Of a stretch of 25,191 bases of DNA, positions 7,685 to 16,241 are shown in pieces. Positions within the stretch are counted from its first letter, which is position 1; each line of letters starts with the position of its first letter. Under the pieces are notes generated by a model that had not been told where the DNA came from, did no database searches, and was given only the letters and a program-made list of their open reading frames with translations. The position numbers were made by a program, and so were the translations under genes. The stretch comes from a virus. Location: the IMG/VR virus record IMGVR_UViG_3300005511_000076, positions 1 through 25,191 of that record, one strand, 5' to 3'.

Positions 7685-10186
7685 TCACTCTCCAAATGCG
7701 GCGCCGAGGTTCGGCGCTCGATCCGGTGCCCCTGTGCCGGGGTTCCAGTAGTAGTCCTGTCGCCACTCTTTCTGTGCCCGCGCCTTCATCTTCGAAAGAT
7801 AGCCGGGAGAGAGGTTCTCTTGCAACGACTGCAGGCCAGCGTGATCAAGCGCAGCCTTCGCGTACCAGAGATTCACGTATGGAAGGTGGCTGCGTCCGAA
7901 GCGGAAGGCTTCCGCACCAGCATGCGTATCCTTTCCCGCCGCAGATTCGAACAGATTGCCTTTGCCGAGCTTAATTACCAATTCTGCAGCGCTGCCAATC
8001 GTCGGACCTGCAGCACTTGCAATCGCTTTTGTGGCGTCGTCTCCGTAACTATCGCTAGGATCGGTAAGCAGAAAGTCGCCAACAATACTGAGACCGCCGC
8101 CCTGCGCCAACGCGCGCAGCCAAAACTTGCCCTGCGACATATCAATCGGATCTTTACCACTGACGATCTGCTTGTTCTGATAGGCGATGGCGCCGAGCGC
8201 TGTGAGACTGACCATCATTGCGCCACCGTAGAGAGCGCGATTCGCCAGCGCCGGTGCGCCCTGGATGCCGCCGGGCGCCTCGACCATCCGCGACCAGTGT
8301 CTAGAAACCATCGCGATGGGAAAAGACTTGAACTGCATTACAGAACGAGCAAATTCGCCCAATGGTGTACCACGCTGCAAACCGCCCCATGATGCCGACG
8401 CCTTGGTGGCAAGGTCCGGGTTCAGCACCGCATATTCCGACTCGTCGGTGATCAGCCCGAGAACCTTCGCCACCACCTCGTCGGCGCGCGGATCTCCGCC
8501 GGCCCGGATCGACTCAGGCGTCAGGAAGTCCATCCCGTTGTAGGGCGTGAGCTGCGCCTGTCGGACGACATCCCAATCGGCCTCTGTAAGCCCCTTGCTC
8601 GTCATGCGCCAGCGGTCGTATTCGGTCAGCGCCTTCCAGTCCGTCTTCGAGAGCTTGGCCATACCATTCATCATGGTCATGCTGTACGCGCGGCGCAGCG
8701 TGTCGGTCCACGCGTTCATCAGCGACAGCTTCATGGTGCTGTTCGCGAGGCGCCCACTCCACGTCTGGCGGATGTTGTCGCCGCTCCAGCGGTTCAGGTC
8801 AGAGATCATCGACTCGGCGATGATGCCGTGCATGCTCAGGAAGTCACGGGTGTCGCCGTCGAACTGCTTGCCGATGTTCTTCAGCGCGTCCCAGTAGCTC
8901 AGGCGGTTATAGCCGGTGGTCACGAAGTACGTTCCCACGTCGGTCACGCTGGAGAGCACCGCGCCGGCCAGTTTGCCGAACGTCTGGATGTTGCGCAGAT
9001 GGGTGCCGATCTCGGCGATGCGCCCGCTAACCGGCGCGCCAGTGGTGCCGCTCAGAACGTCCCAGTACGACTGCGGCAGCATGCCGAAGGTACGGTCGAT
9101 GCCATGGTCAGCGCGGTCGGCAAGATCGAACTGCAGACGCATCTGCTGGTTCGGATTGGGACCGTACCGCTCGACCAGTCCGATATCGCGCGCGAGACGG
9201 CCGACGTGCCCGAGCATGGCGTCATACATGCTGCCCGCGCCGTACTGCCCCATGTACTCCAGATAGGCGTTGCCGTCCTTGTAGTGGATCTGGCGGCTCT
9301 GACTGCCGGCGTTGGCCTTGGCCGCGCTGCCCGCCGCCGGCCGGCTGCCCGGTGTCGTCTTGTTCAGGCCGTCCGTGGCGATGGTCGTCCACGCCTCGCG
9401 CAGGAAATCCAGCGTCTCGGCGTCGTTCATGCGCGCGCCATCCTCACGCACGTACTGGCTGCGGTCGAGCAGCGGCAGCGTCTTCTGCGCCCAGTCGTCC
9501 TGCGCCTTGGCCGAGCCGTCGCCGCGCACGCGCACCGTGTCGTGGGGCTGCGGCAGGTAGCCGTAATCAAGTTGGCCGACATCGCCGCCGGATGCGTTGA
9601 AGCGCTGTCGCATGCGCTCGATGGTATCCAGCCATGCCCGCGCGCCCTTCTGCGCCAGCGTGTTGCCCGTCGCACCGTTGGCACCGGCGATGATCTCGAC
9701 GGCCAGATCCCGCGTCATGCCGGGATTCTCGGCGTCGAACAGGAACATCAGACCCCGGCGTGCCGCGCTCGTCCCCTGCGTGCTGACCGAGGCATCGAGC
9801 AGGTCCATCAGTTGCGCCATGTTCTCGCGCTTGACGCCCTCGATGTAGGCGCCGGTGATGTCCATTTCCCGGACCAGCGCCTTGCTGCGGTTGTCGCTGA
9901 ACTGGGTCATGAGGTCGGTCACGCGTGTATCCATGGCCGCCGTCTTGACGATCTGCAGGCTGGCGCGCGTCACCTTCAACGCGGCTTCCTGCTGGATTTG
10001 GGTCATCGCCTCCTGCGCGGCGGCCAATACCCGAGCGTCGCGGGGCATGGCCTGCCACGTTGCCGGGTCACGGCGTGCAAGCTGGCGCATCGTGGCGGAT
10101 AGCCGGTCGTCGATCTTTTTGACCTCGGCATCGGTCAGCGCGCGGCCAGCGGCGGCGCTGACAGCAGTGCGGCATTGCGGTGTCAT
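7685..10186 (-). CDS. Large internal virion / DNA-ejection protein
   Basis: The 833-residue protein is mostly helical, with an N-terminal region rich in Ala, Gln and charged residues and several hydrophobic stretches late in the chain (around ALYGGAMMVSLTALGAIAYQ). The segment VMQFKSFPIAMVSRHWSRM near the C-terminal third recalls large ejection proteins of T7-like phages. Together with the transglycosylase-bearing protein upstream it probably does the job of a single T7 gp16-like protein, forming the channel that carries DNA across the envelope. The start at 10186 has GGGAG seven bases upstream. A 297-bp gap separates it from the preceding gene, unlike all other junctions in this operon, and that gap holds the plus-strand gene at 10199. 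Confidence 0.75.
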   Translation of the reverse strand: MTPQCRTAVSAAAGRALTDAEVKKIDDRLSATMRQLARRDPATWQAMPRDARVLAAAQEAMTQIQQEAALKVTRASLQIVKTAAMDTRVTDLMTQFSDNRSKALVREMDITGAYIEGVKRENMAQLMDLLDASVSTQGTSAARRGLMFLFDAENPGMTRDLAVEIIAGANGATGNTLAQKGARAWLDTIERMRQRFNASGGDVGQLDYGYLPQPHDTVRVRGDGSAKAQDDWAQKTLPLLDRSQYVREDGARMNDAETLDFLREAWTTIATDGLNKTTPGSRPAAGSAAKANAGSQSRQIHYKDGNAYLEYMGQYGAGSMYDAMLGHVGRLARDIGLVERYGPNPNQQMRLQFDLADRADHGIDRTFGMLPQSYWDVLSGTTGAPVSGRIAEIGTHLRNIQTFGKLAGAVLSSVTDVGTYFVTTGYNRLSYWDALKNIGKQFDGDTRDFLSMHGIIAESMISDLNRWSGDNIRQTWSGRLANSTMKLSLMNAWTDTLRRAYSMTMMNGMAKLSKTDWKALTEYDRWRMTSKGLTEADWDVVRQAQLTPYNGMDFLTPESIRAGGDPRADEVVAKVLGLITDESEYAVLNPDLATKASASWGGLQRGTPLGEFARSVMQFKSFPIAMVSRHWSRMVEAPGGIQGAPALANRALYGGAMMVSLTALGAIAYQNKQIVSGKDPIDMSQGKFWLRALAQGGGLSIVGDFLLTDPSDSYGDDATKAIASAAGPTIGSAAELVIKLGKGNLFESAAGKDTHAGAEAFRFGRSHLPYVNLWYAKAALDHAGLQSLQENLSPGYLSKMKARAQKEWRQDYYWNPGTGAPDRAPNLGAAFGE

Positions 10187-10191
10187 ATACT
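10186..10191 (+). promoter_or_regulatory. Candidate -10 element for a leaderless transcript
   Basis: TATACT matches five of six positions of the sigma-70 -10 consensus and lies 7 bases before the ATG at 10199, so transcription could begin at the start codon. No Shine-Dalgarno sequence precedes that ATG, which fits a leaderless message. A -35 at standard spacing is not evident; CTGACA at 10158-10163 is 22 bp away, too far for a normal promoter. Tentative. Confidence 0.3.
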
Positions 10192-10198
10192 CGCTCCC

Positions 10199-10486
10199 AT
10201 GGTTCTGATTCGATTTCTCACCCACACCGCCGGTATCTGGTGGATCTTGCTCGGCGTCCCGGCGCTCGGCATGCTCGCGGCAGTATTGCCGTCGCAGCAC
10301 CCGATTGCATACGTGGCGGCGTTCGTCTGGGTGTGCGGCGTCGTGCCTGCGTGCGTGCTGTCAGGGACCAGCAGCAGGAACCTGCCTGCGGACTTCCGGG
10401 CCGCGTGGCGTGCCTTCCGCGCCTGGTTCTGCATCGTCGGCACTATCGCGGCGGCCGGCATCATCCTGTCCCTGATCATCCGTTAG
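10199..10486 (+). CDS. Small three-TM membrane protein on the opposite strand (probable moron)
   Basis: The 95-residue protein has three predicted membrane segments: residues about 13-31 (IWWILLGVPALGMLAAVLP), 36-56 (IAYVAAFVWVCGVVPACVLSG) and 77-95 (FCIVGTIAAAGIILSLIIR), with a basic loop between the second and third. It is transcribed against the late operon and fills exactly the one large gap in it: 13 bases from the divergent ejection gene start on one side and overlapping the convergent gene stop by four bases on the other. That is the classic geometry of a moron, an independently expressed cargo gene. Superinfection exclusion by blocking DNA entry is an attractive guess, since it sits among ejection genes, but nothing in the sequence proves it. 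Confidence 0.7.
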   Translation: MVLIRFLTHTAGIWWILLGVPALGMLAAVLPSQHPIAYVAAFVWVCGVVPACVLSGTSSRNLPADFRAAWRAFRAWFCIVGTIAAAGIILSLIIR

Positions 10487-12774
10487 GCGTTACGCAAGAA
10501 GCACTCTGCGGCGACCTGCAGCAGCGGCGCATCAGCGGCGTCACGCGCGGCCTCGGCCTTCACCGCTTCCAGCGCATCGGCCAGCCTGACCGGCGCATCC
10601 ATCCCTTCCAGTTGCACCATCATGTCGGGCGATAGCTTGGCGATCTCAGCGGCCTGAGCGTCAACCGATGCGGCGGCTGACTGCGCGCCTGTCCCACTTT
10701 CCCCCGGTTTCGTTGCTCCGGCGGCCGGTTCTGTTGCAGGATTGCCGCCCGGCGTTTCATTGAGCGGGGGAATGCCACCGCCTTCCGCCTTCTCGCCGGG
10801 TGCCTTGGCGGGCGTCTCTTTCGCGGTCTGCTTGGCTGCCAGTGCCGTAGCCTTGACCGGGCTGGGCGGCGCATCGAGACTGGCACGCGTGGCCTTGGCC
10901 CCGGCGATCTGCTCGTCAAGCTGCTGCACCGCCTGCCGCGCCTGCTCGGCGCTCCGGTTCGTCTCTACCTGCCGCTCCAGCGAATCGAGGCGCGCGGTGT
11001 GCTCGTCGAGCGCAGCGGTGATTTCCTTCTTTGCTGCAGCCTGCGCCTGCTTGTAGCTAACCCGGCCGGCGCCCTCGTCCTGCAGTTCCTTGGCGCGCGT
11101 GCGGATCGCCTCGTCGCTGTTGTCGGGCGCAGCGCGGCGCAGTTGATCGATCTCGGCGCGCAGGGAACGGATGGCGCCAGGCTCTGCCGCCTGCCCAGCC
11201 TCGCCCAGCAGATCGGTCCGCGCGGCTTCGAAGCGGCCGACCATGTCGTCGAGCATGCGGGTCTGCTGCAGCGTGTCCCACTGGATGGTGTCGCTCACGT
11301 CCACACGCGTGCCGGCGCCCAGTTGATCAGATGCCCGGACGATGGCGTGCAGATGGTCCTGAGCGGCAGCAATATCGGTCGGGTCTTTCAGGTTCCAGCT
11401 ATCCACCGTGTCGCGGATGAGTTGGGTGCGGGCGGCTGCCTGGGCATCTGGATCGTTGGCGGCGGCGCGGCCGGCGGCTTCTCCACCGCGCTCGGCCATG
11501 TAGTCTTCGACGCGACGCAGGTAGCGGGATGTCTCGGCGGCCGGAGGAAGCTTGCCTTCCAGCACGGCCTTGGCTTGGCGCGGGCCGCCGTTGTAGTCGG
11601 CGATCACCGCGCGGATATCGCCGTTGTACTGCTTCAGCGTGTCCTTCAGATACTTCGCCATGCCGTCCAGCGACTGCACCGGGTCGGTCGGGTCTTTCAC
11701 CCCGTACTTGATCAGGTTCTCGGGAATGAACTGGGCCACGCCACGCGCGCCCTTTGGGGATACCGCCGTGGAACCGGACTTCTCGCCCGCGTTTTTCAGA
11801 GCCACCATCAGTTCTGCCGGCACGCCCTCGCGCTGGGCCGCAGTCACGGCATACGCATCAAGGCGCGGGTCGTCGTACCGCAGCGCCTTCCGTTCGTTGC
11901 CGGCCATGTCTACTAGCGCGCGCGACGCTGCGGCATCACCAGCCGGCGCTGGCTTGGCCGCACCGCGCATGCCGCGCGCCGCCCACGCTCCGAAGCCAGC
12001 AGGGATCAGCGTCGACACTGCCAGACCGACCGGGTCGAATGGGTCGTACTGGTCAGCGATCTTGGTGTAGTCGGCGCTTTTCAGAATCTCGCGCGACGCG
12101 GCCTGCTGGGCGATGTAGGCCGCAGGTCCACCAGCAACCACCAGCGCGGCGGTCTGCGCGATCGTGCGGCCGGCAACAGGCAGCGCCACGCCAGCGCCAG
12201 CAGCGAGGCCGGCCACCGCACCGACCTTCGTCCGCGTCTCGATATCGACGCCCTCGGCCTTCAGGCGATCAGCCTCGGTCAGCGCCTCGTCGCCGGCAAC
12301 CAGCGTGGCGCCCAGCACGGGGCCCGCCGCTAGCGAGTAGCCCACGGCCTTGCCACCGAATCGGCCCAGTTGGAACAGCGTCTGCTCGACCACGTTGGAG
12401 GTTGCCGGATCGGGCAGCATGCTCCGCGCCGTGGTGCGCAGGCCGGTGCCGATATCGGTGCTGAAGGCTTCGCCGCTCTGAACCTGCTCGCGCGCCTGCT
12501 CGCCTGCGTCGCGGCGCTTCTGCATCTCATCTGGCGACAGCAGCAGGGATGGGTCAGCCATGGCTCCGTAGCCCGCCTGCACCTGGCCGAATGCGCCAAG
12601 CACGTCGGCGCCAAAGCCGCCCGCCTCGACGCCGCCGGCTGCCGCGCCTACCACCGGAGCTTTGATCGTGTTCCAGACCGAGAACCCGGACTGCTGCTTC
12701 GGGGCGGCTACGGGCCTGGCCTGCCGGTCGTCTAGGGTTTTATCGATGCTGTCTTGCAGCAAGCCGTCGATCAT
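10483..12774 (-). CDS. Internal virion protein with lytic transglycosylase (SLT) domain
   Basis: The 763-residue protein probably enters the cell envelope with the DNA and opens a local path through peptidoglycan. An SLT domain occupies residues about 305-430: candidate catalytic Glu331 in KNAGEKSG, AVSPKGARGVAQFIP (337-351) and the YNGGPR motif (394-399). The spacing from the Glu to AVSPKGA is one residue shorter than the form I know, so the alignment should be checked. The N-terminal 300 residues contain long Gly/Ala-rich hydrophobic stretches, and the C-terminal 300 are charged and coiled-coil-like with a Pro/Ala/Lys-rich linker. The start overlaps the upstream gene by ATGA. It is a gp16-like ejection component. 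Confidence 0.82.
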   Translation of the reverse strand: MIDGLLQDSIDKTLDDRQARPVAAPKQQSGFSVWNTIKAPVVGAAAGGVEAGGFGADVLGAFGQVQAGYGAMADPSLLLSPDEMQKRRDAGEQAREQVQSGEAFSTDIGTGLRTTARSMLPDPATSNVVEQTLFQLGRFGGKAVGYSLAAGPVLGATLVAGDEALTEADRLKAEGVDIETRTKVGAVAGLAAGAGVALPVAGRTIAQTAALVVAGGPAAYIAQQAASREILKSADYTKIADQYDPFDPVGLAVSTLIPAGFGAWAARGMRGAAKPAPAGDAAASRALVDMAGNERKALRYDDPRLDAYAVTAAQREGVPAELMVALKNAGEKSGSTAVSPKGARGVAQFIPENLIKYGVKDPTDPVQSLDGMAKYLKDTLKQYNGDIRAVIADYNGGPRQAKAVLEGKLPPAAETSRYLRRVEDYMAERGGEAAGRAAANDPDAQAAARTQLIRDTVDSWNLKDPTDIAAAQDHLHAIVRASDQLGAGTRVDVSDTIQWDTLQQTRMLDDMVGRFEAARTDLLGEAGQAAEPGAIRSLRAEIDQLRRAAPDNSDEAIRTRAKELQDEGAGRVSYKQAQAAAKKEITAALDEHTARLDSLERQVETNRSAEQARQAVQQLDEQIAGAKATRASLDAPPSPVKATALAAKQTAKETPAKAPGEKAEGGGIPPLNETPGGNPATEPAAGATKPGESGTGAQSAAASVDAQAAEIAKLSPDMMVQLEGMDAPVRLADALEAVKAEAARDAADAPLLQVAAECFLRNA

Positions 12775-14834
12775 TGCGCGCTCCTTGCCGGCATGCCTTG
12801 GGCGCCATTTGGCGGCGCTGCAGTCGGGCGGGACGGGTTCAGGTCGATGGTGATCCGCTGCCCGACGTTGTTCGTGACGAAGCCTTGCCCCGCGCGGATG
12901 TTGTACCGGCCCTGCCCGGCGTGCACCAGCGAAGATTGTGGCAGTTGCTGGATGAAGCGATCGAGCGGGATGGCTGTCGCCCCGCTGTAGACTTCTCCAC
13001 CGATGGCCTGAGCTGCGAGATCGTTGGCGGTGATCCCGGCAATCCGCTGCGTGAAGGTATCGTCGGACATGCCGTATGGGCGCGGGACTTTCGTGCCGTC
13101 GCGCTGCTGGCGTACGCCGCCGGTCGCGAGGTTCACTGCCTGGTCGACGTCGGGAGACTTACCCTCAGCCACCAGCCCTGCCATGATCATGAATGTCGAA
13201 TCCTTCCACGCGCGCGAGGTGTCCTGATTCATGGTCAGGCCGTCGATCTTCTTGGCAATCTCTGCCTTCCAGCCGGTTTCCTTGGCCTGGTCGACCTTGG
13301 CCGTGCCGTCCTTCATCGCCTGCTGACCGCGCAGGACGAGTTCAGCGGTGTAGCGGCCCACGGAAGTCTGGGCGTTCGCATAGGCCATGGCGTTGGCCAG
13401 AACGGCGTTGTCGCCCCCCATCTGCTTTGCCAGCGCAGAGACCCGGTCCATGTCCTTCACCATGCCGCCGAGCGACCCCAGCGCCGTTGCTGCCTGCTCG
13501 GGCGGGAGGGATTGCACCAGCCGCCCAAGCATCCGGGCCTCGCCAGCCTGCAGTGGACTTTCCTTCTTCCCGGTCCAATCCTCGACCTGGCCGATCTGCT
13601 GCATGCGGACCCCGATGATCTGCTGCGCGTCCTGGATGTTGCCGATGTTGATGGTCGGGGCGCGGGTCACTACACCGCTTTCCTGTGCCGCTTGCCAGAC
13701 GTCATCCTTCACTGCGTTGTCGATGTTCAAATCGATGCGGCCGAGTTGATCCAGTTGTTTCTGGCGCGCGGGGCTGATGCCCTGGCCCTTGGTCACTGCC
13801 GCAGCGTTCTCCCGCTCGAGCAGCGCCTTGCGCTGAGCCGACGGCATCGTGGCAAAGCGCGCGGCCTCGCCCTGGTTCTTCACCAGTTCCTGCGCCTGCG
13901 CCGCATAGCCCGTGCCTGCTGTCGTCGTTGCAAGGCTGTCGATGGTATCGATGTCCAGATACTTGCCGCGCAGCACGATATCGGTGGCGGCGTTGACCGC
14001 GTCCTTCGCCTTTTCCTCGCGTGCCTTGGCCTCGCGCTCGGCCTTCTCCTGCGCCCGAATGCCAGCCGCCTCGATGCCGTTCAGGTAGCCGTAGCCCTTG
14101 GTCATCAGTGCGGTGCGCTTGGCCGGATCCAGCGGCTCGCCTTCGGCACCGCCAATCTTGTCCATCGCCGCTTTCACGAGGTCGGCATTGCCGGTCTGAG
14201 CGGCACCTTCCAGCGTGGCATTGGCGAAGTTGTAGGTGGCACCCTCGGTGAATGCCTGTTTCTTCTGCGCCATCTGCTCCGGGGTCAGCCCGGCCTGCGG
14301 TCCAAGCTGGTCGACCGCGCCGTGGTAATTGGCAATGGAACCCGGCAGATCGCGCATGGCGTTGCGCTGGAACTGCTCGCCGAGACCGTCCAGGCTGGCG
14401 CCGATCTCGCTCTGCTGGCGCTTGACCACCGCGCCTTGCAGATTTCGCTCCAGTGCGCCGGTCGTGCGCAGTAGGTTCGGTTCGATTAGTTGCCTCGTCT
14501 GAGCGTCCATCCCTTCGAAGCGTTGCTTCTGCAGGTCACCGATCTGCTTGCGGTACTCGGGGATGGCGTCGGCCGCCTTGATCTCGCCGCTCTCTAGGCG
14601 CCGTCCGACCGTGTCGTGAGCGTCGCGCACGTCGTTGTCGAACTGGGCGAGAGACAGCGCGGCGTCGGCGCGTCGCTGGGTGTCAGCCTGTTCCTGAATG
14701 ACCTGCCCGAAACTGCCAACTGCCTGACCAATGCTGGCCACGCCCTGCGCGATGGCTGCGCTAGTGTTCGGGACCTGTACGTCTGGCGCTGGCCGCGCGA
14801 CAGTGTTACCGAAGTTGCCAAGGCTGATCTTCAC
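12771..14834 (-). CDS. Internal virion protein (T7 gp15-like ejection protein)
   Basis: The 687-residue product is almost entirely helical and rich in Gln, Ala and charged residues (for example AREKAEREAKAREEKAKDA around residues 270-290), like ejectosome proteins of T7-type phages. I chose the GTG at 14834: it has AGGAG seven bases upstream and overlaps the preceding stop as GTGA, whereas the in-frame ATG 15 codons upstream lies inside the previous gene. It ends in a four-base overlap with the SLT-domain gene. No enzymatic motif is visible. Function is inferred from composition, size and order. Confidence 0.75.
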   Translation of the reverse strand: MKISLGNFGNTVARPAPDVQVPNTSAAIAQGVASIGQAVGSFGQVIQEQADTQRRADAALSLAQFDNDVRDAHDTVGRRLESGEIKAADAIPEYRKQIGDLQKQRFEGMDAQTRQLIEPNLLRTTGALERNLQGAVVKRQQSEIGASLDGLGEQFQRNAMRDLPGSIANYHGAVDQLGPQAGLTPEQMAQKKQAFTEGATYNFANATLEGAAQTGNADLVKAAMDKIGGAEGEPLDPAKRTALMTKGYGYLNGIEAAGIRAQEKAEREAKAREEKAKDAVNAATDIVLRGKYLDIDTIDSLATTTAGTGYAAQAQELVKNQGEAARFATMPSAQRKALLERENAAAVTKGQGISPARQKQLDQLGRIDLNIDNAVKDDVWQAAQESGVVTRAPTINIGNIQDAQQIIGVRMQQIGQVEDWTGKKESPLQAGEARMLGRLVQSLPPEQAATALGSLGGMVKDMDRVSALAKQMGGDNAVLANAMAYANAQTSVGRYTAELVLRGQQAMKDGTAKVDQAKETGWKAEIAKKIDGLTMNQDTSRAWKDSTFMIMAGLVAEGKSPDVDQAVNLATGGVRQQRDGTKVPRPYGMSDDTFTQRIAGITANDLAAQAIGGEVYSGATAIPLDRFIQQLPQSSLVHAGQGRYNIRAGQGFVTNNVGQRITIDLNPSRPTAAPPNGAQGMPARSAQ

Positions 14835-15322
14835 GAGTTGGCTCCTGTTGAGGTGGTTGCGGTCGGCCTCTTCCCCCACCCGGACTTATAAGTTGCCGAA
14901 GCACCCGACAGCAGCGAGCCAGCGCCACTCAGGATGCCGCCGGTCATCGCCGCGTCGCCACTGGAACTCAGTAGACCTGCCTGCGTCACCCCGGACTGGT
15001 ACGCGCGGTTGCCGCTCAGTATTGTCTGATACGCATCCTGCTCCGCTGTCTTGTAAATCTCATTGCTGATGCGCAGAGGCGTACCGGTGCCCACCGACAC
15101 GCCCGATGCCGCAAGGTTCGCAGTTGCCTCGGCCTGTTGCTGGCGGGCGGCCTTGCGGATCTTCTCGGCTTGCGCTACGGCAGCATCCTTGTCCTGCGCA
15201 GCCTGGCGCTGCGTCAGTTCCGCCTGGGTGTCCGCCTGGCTTTTTTGCTGAATTCCCCCGTAGATGGAGGCCCCGGCAGCCAGTGCTGTGCCGGCCGCAA
15301 GCAGTGCGACTTCAACGCCCAT
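14831..15322 (-). CDS. Internal virion protein (T7 gp14-like)
   Basis: The 163-residue protein starts with a hydrophobic Ala/Gly segment (ALLAAGTALAAGASIYGG), followed by a Gln/Ala-rich coiled-coil (QADTQAELTQRQAAQDKDAA) and a Ser/Gly/Ala-rich C-terminus. This architecture and its place ahead of the two larger ejection proteins match small T7 gp14-like internal proteins, which insert in the outer membrane during DNA ejection. The ATG at 15322 follows GGAG by seven bases; 11 upstream in-frame codons lie within the overlapping GNAT gene and are less likely. It overlaps the GNAT stop by 11 bases. Confidence 0.78.
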   Translation of the reverse strand: MGVEVALLAAGTALAAGASIYGGIQQKSQADTQAELTQRQAAQDKDAAVAQAEKIRKAARQQQAEATANLAASGVSVGTGTPLRISNEIYKTAEQDAYQTILSGNRAYQSGVTQAGLLSSSGDAAMTGGILSGAGSLLSGASATYKSGWGKRPTATTSTGANS

Positions 15323-15770
15323 AGTGAAACTCCAGTCCAATGGCACAACGAACAAATCCGAGACGCTCGTACAACTTGGCTGTCATCTCTGCGTCCAGTC
15401 CCGTAGATGTGCCAGCGTGCAGCCACGCAGCACCTTTGATTTTCGCCCATGCCACCAACGCGCAGATCAGGCGGCAGGCCGCCAAACCGCCCCGGTACTC
15501 GGGGTCGATGACGAAGCTAAGTTCGTGGGCAATGTTCGCGTCACATGCCCAGTGGGGCTGTATTGAGCCAGCAATCCCGCCCACTACCACACCATCTACC
15601 TCGTATAGGTAGACCACACCTTCAGTGCTAAGAATCGTTCGCGACATCGTTTCCGCGGCACGCGCACGGTTGAATGGAATACGGGACCAGCGTGGCGACT
15701 CGGTATGGAGGGCCGCACCCAGTTCCACAATGCGGGGCACGTCAGCCGTGGTAGCAGTTCGGATGGTCAT
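15312..15770 (-). CDS. GNAT-family N-acetyltransferase
   Basis: The 152-residue protein has the GNAT layout: N-terminal MTIRTATTADVPRIVELGA, the central strand and acetyl-CoA loop LSFVIDPEYRGGLAACRLI (about residues 84-102, RGGLAA as the pyrophosphate loop) and the C-terminal AKLYERLGFV (about 130-139). It would move an acetyl group from acetyl-CoA to an unknown amine. It overlaps its upstream and downstream neighbours by 4 and 11 bases inside the virion operon, so it is expressed with late genes. Similar genes occur between tail and ejection genes in other podoviruses; the substrate is not known. Confidence 0.85.
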   Translation of the reverse strand: MTIRTATTADVPRIVELGAALHTESPRWSRIPFNRARAAETMSRTILSTEGVVYLYEVDGVVVGGIAGSIQPHWACDANIAHELSFVIDPEYRGGLAACRLICALVAWAKIKGAAWLHAGTSTGLDAEMTAKLYERLGFVRCAIGLEFHYGR

Positions 15771-16189
15771 GAGTTCACCGTGAGTTTGCGGACAATGGCC
15801 AGCACGTGGAATGGGTACGGCTGGTCTTGGATCAGCGTAAGCGGGGAATCGCCACGCTGCCAGCCCAGAACGCCGATCGTGTCGAAATCGCTGACGATCT
15901 CCGGCGGCATGTCGAGCACGTTCTCACCGAATTGCCGGAATGGGATCTCGATTTCCTTGTATTCGGGGTTGAGATCGCCGGTATCGACCTTGCACCCGGT
16001 CGTGTTCAGGAACAACGGCATGACCTCGCTGGTGCTCATCTGATTGCCCTGCGCGCTGCCCTCGCCGGTCTGGATCTCGGGGCGAAGCAGCTTGATCCGG
16101 TTGGTGAAGTTCAGGCCGATCTCGATACTGTTGGCCGGGCGCTCGATCGTGATCTGACCGCCGTTCACTACCACCTGGCCGAGATACAC
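15767..16189 (-). pseudogene. C-terminal remnant of tail nozzle (tail tubular B-like) protein
   Basis: Only the last 140 codons of this gene remain. Segments such as IEIGLNFTNRIKLLRPEIQTG and GSAQGNQMSTSEVMPLFLNTTG match the C-terminal region of podoviral nozzle proteins, which contain a recurring GLPYTSxIKTLRPE...GTAQG pattern. Complete family members run to several hundred residues. The frame continues upstream, but its sequence there (Arg-rich, antisense to the replication gene) is not nozzle protein, and there is no start or ribosome site at the break. The remnant overlaps the GNAT start by four bases, so the downstream operon is untouched. Confidence 0.78.
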
Positions 16190-16196
16190 GCTACAC
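16185..16196. other. Deletion junction replacing the head module
   Basis: On the minus strand the replication reading frame ends in GTGTAG, and 7 bases later a second GTGTA opens the nozzle remnant (copies at 16192-16196 and 16185-16189). The five-base microhomology at the meeting point of two unrelated partial genes suggests an illegitimate recombination event. The lost segment should include the rest of the replication module, the late regulator, portal, scaffold, major capsid, tail-tube protein and most of the nozzle gene. Confidence 0.65.
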
Positions 16197-16241
16197 GGTG
16201 TCCAGCATCTTGGCGAATGCCGGGAAGTCTTGCTCAACCAT
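16191..16241 (-). pseudogene. First 16 codons of a replication-module gene
   Basis: The peptide MVEQDFPAFAKMLDTV is followed immediately by TAG created at the junction. It is preceded by a perfect ribosome site, GGAGGTGATCC, complementary to the 16S rRNA tail, and overlaps the stop of the DUF1376-type gene by 8 bases, so a real and well-translated gene once started here. The opening pattern FPxFAKMLD resembles N-termini of replication-associated proteins in Burkholderiales phages; this is recalled resemblance, not a proven match. Confidence 0.6.

Noticed and set aside
8828-10102. 424-codon plus-strand open frame
   Set aside because: Antisense to the large ejection protein; composition and lack of ribosome site mark it as a shadow.
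12774-14474. 566-codon plus-strand open frame
   Set aside because: Antisense to the gp15-like gene, which has strong start signals and overlaps its neighbours correctly.
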